A stretch of DNA of 12,807 nt, taken from contig JAISKG010000152.1 of the NCBI GenBank assembly GCA_031261015.1, positions 1 to 12,807 on the forward strand. The letters are read 5' to 3'. The position numbers and the translations under genes were made by a program. Under the pieces are notes generated by a model, which was not told the DNA's origin, ran no database searches, and saw only the letters and a list, made by a program, of their open reading frames with translations. Shown piece after piece: positions 7,198-12,807 of the stretch; the first letter of the stretch is position 1, and each line of letters starts with the position of its first letter. The stretch comes from Dysgonamonadaceae bacterium (GTDB taxonomy: Bacteria; Bacteroidota; Bacteroidia; Bacteroidales; Azobacteroidaceae).

Positions 7198-7273
7198 AAA
7201 CCAATTTATTACAATTAAATCCTTACGGAATCAACACTTTCGCAAGCTTCCTTTCCGTGAGGGTCCTAATGTT

Positions 7274-7621
7274 CTATTGTATCAAGGGCTTTTCGCAACG
7301 GCGCTTTTTAGTCCGAAGATAAAATCCGTAAGCGAAAACCAAACCGAGCAAGGCGACCGACGGACCGCCGACCGGATTGGGTTTTTCTCCGATTCCCGAA
7401 CCGCCGCCATTAGGATCGTTGGGATCGAAGGAGCCGTCGCGCAACGTGCCGGTGCTTCCGCCGCTGCCCACCTCTTTGAATGTATCCTTAAACAGAGCTT
7501 CCTTCATCGTCGCTTGTTTTTTATCAAACGACGGAGTAAAATTCACACTCCCCCTGCCGGATGCAGGCAAAATCGCCAAAATCATCAAACCAATCAATAA
7601 CAGTTTCTTATCTATTTTCAT
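7274..7621 (-). CDS. Small exported protein with CTERM-like C-terminal anchor
   Basis: Protein of 115 residues, not assignable to a named family. Residues 1-22 form a signal peptide (KKLLLIGLMILAILPASG). The middle is charged, then Gly/Asp/Asn/Pro-rich (52-80) and likely disordered. The end is tripartite: P83-V-G-G, a hydrophobic segment at about 88-101 (SVALLGLVFAYGFY), then a basic cluster R103-TKKRR. This layout resembles C-terminal sorting signals of the CTERM kind and the short Pro-Gly tails found on many small Bacteroidetes envelope proteins, but no family can be proved by eye. A simple inner-membrane anchor is the alternative. It starts 13 bp after the stop of the CBM protein on the same strand, so the two are surely co-transcribed. 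After its TAG stop the frame stays open for 16 more codons to a TAA at 7223-7225. Confidence 0.7.
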   Translation of the reverse strand: MKIDKKLLLIGLMILAILPASGRGSVNFTPSFDKKQATMKEALFKDTFKEVGSGGSTGTLRDGSFDPNDPNGGGSGIGEKPNPVGGPSVALLGLVFAYGFYLRTKKRRCEKPLIQ

Positions 7622-7634
7622 GACTTTTCACTTT

Positions 7635-10535
7635 TTATTTATTAACTACTTTGATGTTTTGCGTCCCCCGTTCCATCACCAAGCGTACAACATAAACGCC
7701 TTCGGCCGGCTGAGCAAACGAATACTGAGCAGCATTCACCAACTTGTTTTCGTAAACCAACATCCCTTGTGTGTTGTAAACCGCGATTTGCCGGATCGGA
7801 TTCGCGGGTGTAGCGATGGCGCGAATCGTGCAATTATCGCTGTAAACCAAGGCTTTCTCAACGATGGCAGGATCAGTTGCTCCGGTAGGCATATTGGGCG
7901 CAAATTGAATATAGAAGCGGCTTTCTTCGGCAATCACCTTATTACCGGCATCTTTTTTCGGCACGTAATTGAAATCGTATTGATAGCCCGTTTTACCCGT
8001 CAAGTCAATTTGCTGATTCGTGGCCATATCAATGAACGTGATCTGTGCATTGTAGCGATCCATTCCGCTGAACGACAACGACAGATTCCCATTGAAATTA
8101 GTTGCCAAAGCGACCGGGATAATTTGATTATCGGAATTGACCGTATTGATGTCCACGCCTGTATTCTTGCCTTCGCTGTCCGGTTTGATGGTGTAGATTT
8201 CGGGAACCGCGCTGATGCCTAACATGATTTTGCGGCTGTCGAAATCGCCCAGCACATCCGTGCCGTTATCGCGTTTCAGTACTAAAGCGACAATGGATTG
8301 CGAGCCGTTGGAAGCCGTAATCGTTAATTTGTCGGCTGTTGTATTTTCTTCCGCTTGCACCGAACGCAAGGTAGAAGTCGAAGCCGGCAAACGGGTATCG
8401 GTCATCCTGCCTATATTGAACGGAAATGCAAAGCTGTTGCCGGAAGCGCCATCTTTCTTCTCAATGATAATAGCTTGCATAGGAGCGATAAAGCGATCTA
8501 TAGCCGCGCCTACAGGAATAGATCCCGAAGTATTGTTCGGAATCTGGTAAGTAGCAAATCCGCTACCTGTCCAAACTTTATAACTTCGTTTGATGTAGTT
8601 GTCAATAACGGTATTATTTGCAGTATTGGCAGACGGATTCAACGGATCGTTGAACCAATCGCAAAAATCCAAAGTAGAGATATAAGGATTACCTAACAGC
8701 GCATAACCGTTCGCGTCAAAATTAATGGTGTAATCAAAATCAGCAACATTCAACTTGTGATAATGAGTGCCCTCGCTTCTCGGAAAATCGGGATCCGCTT
8801 GTCCTGTCGGCGATATCGTCGGATTGGTTCCGCCGGTAGAGGAGAAATAGGAGAATTTACTGCGGACTCCATTATGCTCATGGAAAGGATTCCCTTTATT
8901 AATTCCGCTTACATGATTATCAAAGCAAGGCAGTTCCAATTTCTGCCCAATATTATCCAAATTAGTACTTGTATAAGAGTCGTTATTTACCCAAAGCACA
9001 AAACCTTCGCCGGGAAGCAATTCTTCAATATTGGAATTGTAATAATCCGACCATGAACCAAGACCGAAAAAGTTGGAAGGATTTGCAGCCGTACTGAATT
9101 TTCTCATAAAAGTCATCGGCTTGCCGCCAAATCCGAAATCGCCGGAAACAATTCCCTCCATCGGCATCGACAGCATGTGCCATTGGCCCCGCATGCCTGA
9201 TTGGTTAAAGTCGATTTCGACGTGCGCTTTTTGGTAAGTCAATAAATCGGGACGAACCAATTGCGCTCCATGTCCGAATTTAATATCATTGCATTGATGC
9301 AAGGTATTATTGCAGGATAAAAGCGGGAATAAATCATAATCGCCGCCCGGATGACTGGGGATAGTTACGTTGGTAGCAGCGATAGGAAGGAAGCCGCCCC
9401 AGTTGGCCGGATTGATCCATTGCGTGCTGACGTTGCCGTTCCAAGTAAGGTTGGCGGGAGGAGTTGTGGGAGCATCCACTAATTCCCAGTTTCGATTGTT
9501 ATAAGTGGCATCTTGCGACGTCCTTATATAGTAAGCCTTACCAGCTTCAAATGTTTCGATATTACCGGTTTGGTGCTCCCCACCATAATTAAAACCGTCA
9601 TTAAATATAAGTTGAGTGGGCAAATCATTGAATGTGTAGGAATACCAGCCGTCGGCGTTAGGCTCGATGACAGGCCCCGGAAAGGCGCCACACAATTCCG
9701 TGGCTCCTTTTTTAGCATAAATGTGCATCGTCCAAGGCAATGCGGCTTCCTTTTTCCACCAGATCGTTGTTCTTTGAATCGAAGTAGTTTCGACATAACC
9801 GGTACCGCTCAACACAGAGGAAGTTGTAGGTGTTAAGATAAAACTTTTATTCACAGGGTTAGGAAAAGTTTCATGCGCCACATCTATTTGACATTTACCT
9901 GTTCCGGAATCATCGGCTGCATTGTTAAAAATGATCCACTCAGCAGTTTGGCCTGCAGGAAGCAATACAGTGTACCAGCCGTCGGCATCGGGTTTTACTA
10001 CTACTCCCGGCCATTTTCCGAAAGGTTCTCCCGTCGGCGTAGAACTGTGGGAGTAAATCGCCATTTTATTCCATTGATTAGCTCCTGTTTGTTTCCAGCG
10101 GATGAAGCGGGTTTCCTTATTGTAAGTATTGGTTGAATAAAAGCTCCAAGTCGGTGTATTTCCCCAACCCGGTCCAATCGTCATACAATTATTAGCGCCA
10201 TCATAAGTTTGATCGCCAATCCTTGCCCATTCATCGTTCCAGTCCCAATTTTGATTGCTCGGATTTTTACGCAACACAATCATTTTATCATAATAACTAT
10301 TTGTAGGCGCTGCGGCATACACTCCTGCAGCACCGGCGACAGGTTCCATTTTTTGGAATTGATTTCGTTGACTTCCGCCGGATTCATAAAAATAAATAAG
10401 AAACCAAGCGCTTGCCTCAGGCCAATTTGAATTGGACAAATTTAGATAAATATTAGTTCCTGCAGGGATATTATCAGCACACATCGTGCCAACCCCCACC
10501 CACATTACAAAAAATAAAACAAATAATTTTTTCAT
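7635..10535 (-). CDS. Non-catalytic T9SS-secreted starch-binding protein with CBM26-like modules
   Basis: Protein of 966 residues. Signal peptide 1-20 (MKKLFVLFFV..., cleavage near MCA). Residues 21-112 form a beta-sandwich-like, probably carbohydrate-binding domain. Residues about 145-220 and 256-340 are CBM26-like modules, with the pattern aromatic strand, W/F-P-G, P-x-A-D-G-W-Y, then I-F-N-N/D. Residues about 362-395 carry the TWNG..STQW....NW phrase common in long T9SS cargo. The central part (440-890) is beta-rich and I recognise no catalytic residues in it. Residues about 893-966 are a type A T9SS sorting domain ending ...GVYVVRLV...KVVNK. It probably binds starch at the surface and helps the amylase encoded upstream. 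ATG at 10535 is chosen because it begins the signal peptide and has AGGA just upstream; a start at 10577 would add 14 polar residues. Confidence 0.8.
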   Translation of the reverse strand: MKKLFVLFFVMWVGVGTMCADNIPAGTNIYLNLSNSNWPEASAWFLIYFYESGGSQRNQFQKMEPVAGAAGVYAAAPTNSYYDKMIVLRKNPSNQNWDWNDEWARIGDQTYDGANNCMTIGPGWGNTPTWSFYSTNTYNKETRFIRWKQTGANQWNKMAIYSHSSTPTGEPFGKWPGVVVKPDADGWYTVLLPAGQTAEWIIFNNAADDSGTGKCQIDVAHETFPNPVNKSFILTPTTSSVLSGTGYVETTSIQRTTIWWKKEAALPWTMHIYAKKGATELCGAFPGPVIEPNADGWYSYTFNDLPTQLIFNDGFNYGGEHQTGNIETFEAGKAYYIRTSQDATYNNRNWELVDAPTTPPANLTWNGNVSTQWINPANWGGFLPIAATNVTIPSHPGGDYDLFPLLSCNNTLHQCNDIKFGHGAQLVRPDLLTYQKAHVEIDFNQSGMRGQWHMLSMPMEGIVSGDFGFGGKPMTFMRKFSTAANPSNFFGLGSWSDYYNSNIEELLPGEGFVLWVNNDSYTSTNLDNIGQKLELPCFDNHVSGINKGNPFHEHNGVRSKFSYFSSTGGTNPTISPTGQADPDFPRSEGTHYHKLNVADFDYTINFDANGYALLGNPYISTLDFCDWFNDPLNPSANTANNTVIDNYIKRSYKVWTGSGFATYQIPNNTSGSIPVGAAIDRFIAPMQAIIIEKKDGASGNSFAFPFNIGRMTDTRLPASTSTLRSVQAEENTTADKLTITASNGSQSIVALVLKRDNGTDVLGDFDSRKIMLGISAVPEIYTIKPDSEGKNTGVDINTVNSDNQIIPVALATNFNGNLSLSFSGMDRYNAQITFIDMATNQQIDLTGKTGYQYDFNYVPKKDAGNKVIAEESRFYIQFAPNMPTGATDPAIVEKALVYSDNCTIRAIATPANPIRQIAVYNTQGMLVYENKLVNAAQYSFAQPAEGVYVVRLVMERGTQNIKVVNK

Positions 10536-10597
10536 GATTCCTGTGTTTTTTAAATTTGTTTTTTGATTAATAATCATTTAGTTAGTTTTAAATATTA

Positions 10598-10613
10598 AAA
10601 GGCAAAAGCCTTT
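10598..10613. other. Short stem-loop between amylase and CBM-protein genes
   Basis: AAAGGC and GCCTTT flank a 4-base loop, and on the minus strand a T-rich stretch follows. It lies in the 99-bp gap between the two genes (10536-10634), where no promoter box is seen. It is too weak for full termination. It may be a partial attenuator or an mRNA-stabilising stem that sets different levels for the two genes. Confidence 0.35.
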
Positions 10614-10634
10614 GATCCATAGTGTAGGGCAACT

Positions 10635-12539
10635 TTACTTCTTCATCAATTTCCCTCTCCGAATCGCTCCGTCGAAGAATTGTGTTTCCACCACATACAC
10701 GCCTGCGCGCAGGCCGGTTACATCGATGTTTTCATGGTTGTTTTCCTGTTTCCAAACTAATTGTCCTGCCGTATTGCGAATCGAAACGGAAGCGACCGCT
10801 CCGTCCGTATCGATCGAAAAAAATGATCCGGCGGGATTGGGATACAGGGAGAAGCGAGCCTGCTCTACCAAATCATTCATCCCGGTCAACTGCCCGCACC
10901 CTGAGGCGGGGCACTGCGTCAAAGCATATCCGGCGGCTGTGACTTGAAAACAGTTGTTTACGTCGTCACCGGCAGGCCCGTCGATTTGATTGCCCGCGCC
11001 GCTACTGCCGTTATTCCAGATCAAATTACCGGGATCGCCGGTAAAGGTGTAGGAATACCAGCCGTCGGCATTCGGGGTTATGCGTTTGCCGGGCCAGGAG
11101 CCGCATTCGGCATCAGCTTCGTTCACGTAATTGTAGAGATACATATCCGTCCAAGTCATACCGGGCGCCTTTTTCCAGCATACGGTCGCGCCGGAAGGTT
11201 GAGGAGGAATCGTACCGCCGTTCTTTACAAAAACCTTGTAGCCTTTGGCTGGAAGAGAAACCGCCGAGGAAGTAGAAAACGTAGCCGTTCCCGACTCCAG
11301 ATAGTTGGTAAACTCGCCCGAAGGCGCACTTCCGGAGAAGTTAAACGAAACGGCGCTGCTTGAAAAATTCAGCAACACCAGCACTTCGTTGTTTCCTTTC
11401 GTGCGCGAATAGGCATAGATATTCCCGTTGTTGGTTGTGTATTTCTTGTAAGAACCTTTGCTTGCGCCGTCTTCCAAAGCCGGTTGCGTGCGCTTCAGAT
11501 CGACCATTTTCTTGATCAGATCTCTCATCGTCGTATTGACGGATGACCAAGGCACTGTGCTGACGCCAAACAAATCCATACTTTTGTTTACGCCGACTTC
11601 CTGCCCGTTGTACAACAGCGGCATGCCGTAAATCGTGAACTCCAGCACGGTGAGCGGATAAACATTCGCTCCATAGCGTGTAAATTCCGTGCCGTGATCG
11701 GCATTTAAGTCGTGATTGGTGAGATACACCATGCGGCTTTTGTTGGAATACACGCTGTTGTTGATCAACTGCTCGCACGACTCGATCAAGTAAGATACAT
11801 TGCTGCCCGAACCAAACGAATTGAGCCGGTCGCTGAATGCCCAAGCATAATCGTAGTCGAAGGCCGTCATGTAATTGGCGTTGTCGCCTTCAGCCAGCCA
11901 CGACACGTTTTTCACAGCATTGACCGACGAGCAAACCGCCGTCCAGAACGATACCGGCAATCCCGTTGCGTAATCGCAACGGAAACCGTCGATGTCAAAT
12001 TCGGTGATCCAGTACTTCATGGCGTCGATCATGGCTGCACGCATATTCTGGTTATTGACATCCAATTGGATTACGTCGTTCCATCCATTAGGCGAATACG
12101 GACGTTGTCCATTATTGGAAGCATAATAGTCGATGTGCGACGATACCCATACATGATCCCAGGCCGTGTGATTGGCCACCCAGTCGATCCAGATTTCCAT
12201 GCCGTTGCTGTGCGCCGCCGCGACTAAAGCTTTGAAGTCGGCCGCCGTCCCGTAATCGGGATTGACGGCTTTGTAATCCCTTACGGAATACGGACTTCCC
12301 TTGCTACCTACACGGTTTTGCACGCCGATCGGATGAACCGGCATCAACCAGAGGATATCTACTCCCAGTTCTTTCAAGCGCGGCAACTCGGCTTTCAGGC
12401 CGTTGAAATTGCCTGACTGCGAAAAATTCCGCACATTCACTTCGTAAATCACCTTGTTGTGATTGCTCACGGGCGTAACCGCCCAAAGCGACGAAGCGCA
12501 GAGAGCCAGAAGAATTGAATAGACAAGTTTTAATTTCAT
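10635..12539 (-). CDS. Secreted GH13 alpha-amylase with CBM26-like module and T9SS sorting domain
   Basis: Protein of 634 residues that should hydrolyse alpha-1,4 bonds of starch outside the cell. Signal peptide 1-20 (cleavage after LWA). The GH13 barrel covers about 28-350: region I D119-x3-N-H124, nucleophile D189 in GFRCD, acid/base E217 in LAE, and transition-state Asp D277 in TNHD. A beta domain C follows (about 360-438). Residues about 450-528 are a CBM26-like starch-binding module (WPG at 482-484, PNADGWYSY at 489-497). Residues about 562-634 are a type A T9SS sorting domain (YPNPAG ... GVYVVE ... KLMKK). All catalytic residues are present, so it should be active. Its ATG overlaps the stop of the upstream gene as ATGA, indicating translational coupling. 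The following gene encodes a CBM26-bearing binding protein, supporting a joint role in starch use. Confidence 0.93.
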   Translation of the reverse strand: MKLKLVYSILLALCASSLWAVTPVSNHNKVIYEVNVRNFSQSGNFNGLKAELPRLKELGVDILWLMPVHPIGVQNRVGSKGSPYSVRDYKAVNPDYGTAADFKALVAAAHSNGMEIWIDWVANHTAWDHVWVSSHIDYYASNNGQRPYSPNGWNDVIQLDVNNQNMRAAMIDAMKYWITEFDIDGFRCDYATGLPVSFWTAVCSSVNAVKNVSWLAEGDNANYMTAFDYDYAWAFSDRLNSFGSGSNVSYLIESCEQLINNSVYSNKSRMVYLTNHDLNADHGTEFTRYGANVYPLTVLEFTIYGMPLLYNGQEVGVNKSMDLFGVSTVPWSSVNTTMRDLIKKMVDLKRTQPALEDGASKGSYKKYTTNNGNIYAYSRTKGNNEVLVLLNFSSSAVSFNFSGSAPSGEFTNYLESGTATFSTSSAVSLPAKGYKVFVKNGGTIPPQPSGATVCWKKAPGMTWTDMYLYNYVNEADAECGSWPGKRITPNADGWYSYTFTGDPGNLIWNNGSSGAGNQIDGPAGDDVNNCFQVTAAGYALTQCPASGCGQLTGMNDLVEQARFSLYPNPAGSFFSIDTDGAVASVSIRNTAGQLVWKQENNHENIDVTGLRAGVYVVETQFFDGAIRRGKLMKK

Positions 12540-12807
12540 TTCTTAATGAATTTCACAAATTGAGTAGCGCCTTGCGTGTGGATTTCCAACACGTAAACGC
12601 CGGCTGCCAATGATTCGATAGAGATGCTTTTAGAAACTTTCGGTTCCATTACTCTTTGACCTTTCACGTTGACAACGGCTAAAGAGCTGATGTTTTCGGT
12701 CGTGCTGAGGGACAAAGTAGTAGTGGCGGGATTGGGATAAACGGCGTAAGTAGCTTTTTCGACAGTGTCGATACCTGTATCCGGAGGGCAATTAACTTGC
12801 GTAGCCG
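12536..12807 (-). CDS. C-terminal end of a T9SS cargo protein (cut by the window edge)
   Basis: The minus-strand frame is open from the right edge to a TGA at 12536-12538 and gives 89 complete residues. It contains YAVYPNPATTTLSLS, then SLAVVNVKGQRV, then SLAAGVYVLEI and a final KFIKK, which is a complete type A T9SS C-terminal sorting domain. The N-terminal, functional part lies beyond the window, so the activity is unknown; another starch-active enzyme or binding protein is likely from context. The stop codon overlaps the amylase start (ATGA), so this is the preceding gene of the same operon. Confidence 0.9.
   Translation of the reverse strand, partial: ATQVNCPPDTGIDTVEKATYAVYPNPATTTLSLSTTENISSLAVVNVKGQRVMEPKVSKSISIESLAAGVYVLEIHTQGATQFVKFIKK

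Noticed and set aside
7377..8222. Plus-strand open frame of 281 codons
   Set aside because: It lies antisense to the binding protein and the small exported protein, both supported by signal peptides and domains. Its translation has no recognisable motif or plausible start.
11712..12227. Plus-strand open frame antisense to the amylase
   Set aside because: Mirrors the conserved catalytic region of GH13 and has no features of its own.
1..12807. CRISPR array, tRNA, rRNA or insertion sequence
   Set aside because: No regularly spaced direct repeats, no cloverleaf-like or rRNA-like stretch and no transposase motif were seen in the window.

Overview
The window looks like chromosomal DNA from a member of the Bacteroidetes, probably Bacteroidales. 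The evidence is: several matches to the Bacteroidetes -7 promoter box (TAnnTTTG); little Shine-Dalgarno signal before starts; an outer-membrane beta-barrel protein of the porin type common in this phylum; a lipoprotein with a Bacteroidetes-like signal; and three consecutive proteins ending in type IX secretion (T9SS, type A) C-terminal sorting domains. No species can be named from the sequence.

Left part (1-1432): AT-rich and accessory-looking. On the minus strand there is a short ORF whose last third resembles the end of an M15 (VanY/endolysin-like) zinc peptidase domain. A lipoprotein gene follows, and possibly the first codons of a further gene leaving the window. Upstream is about 350 bp of non-coding DNA with a cluster of short, tightly folded inverted repeats and the promoter of the next gene.

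Middle part (1433-7131): ordinary chromosomal genes. An outer-membrane beta-barrel protein (+) converges on a radical SAM enzyme (-) over a shared bidirectional terminator. Guanine deaminase guaD (+) is divergent from the radical SAM gene and converges with a 4-bp overlap on meaB (-), the GTPase chaperone of methylmalonyl-CoA mutase. metG (+), methionyl-tRNA synthetase, is divergent from meaB and lacks the usual C-terminal tRNA-binding domain.

Right part (7165-12807): a minus-strand operon for secreted starch handling. In order of transcription it holds the tail of a T9SS cargo protein cut by the window edge; a GH13 alpha-amylase with a CBM26-like module and a sorting domain, coupled to the previous gene by an ATGA overlap; a large non-catalytic protein with two CBM26-like modules plus a further carbohydrate-binding-like domain and a sorting domain; and a small exported protein with a C-terminal PVGG / hydrophobic / basic tail. 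A strong intrinsic terminator closes the operon. The amylase and binding protein are probably exported by T9SS and anchored or released at the surface. No SusC/SusD pair lies in the window.

The most interesting points are the small CTERM-like protein inside a T9SS starch operon, the metG ending exactly at its domain linker beside a short repeat shared with the neighbouring terminator, the possible M15 effector remnant with its lipoprotein and hairpin element, and the unusual cysteine spacing of the radical SAM protein. None amounts to a proven new system.
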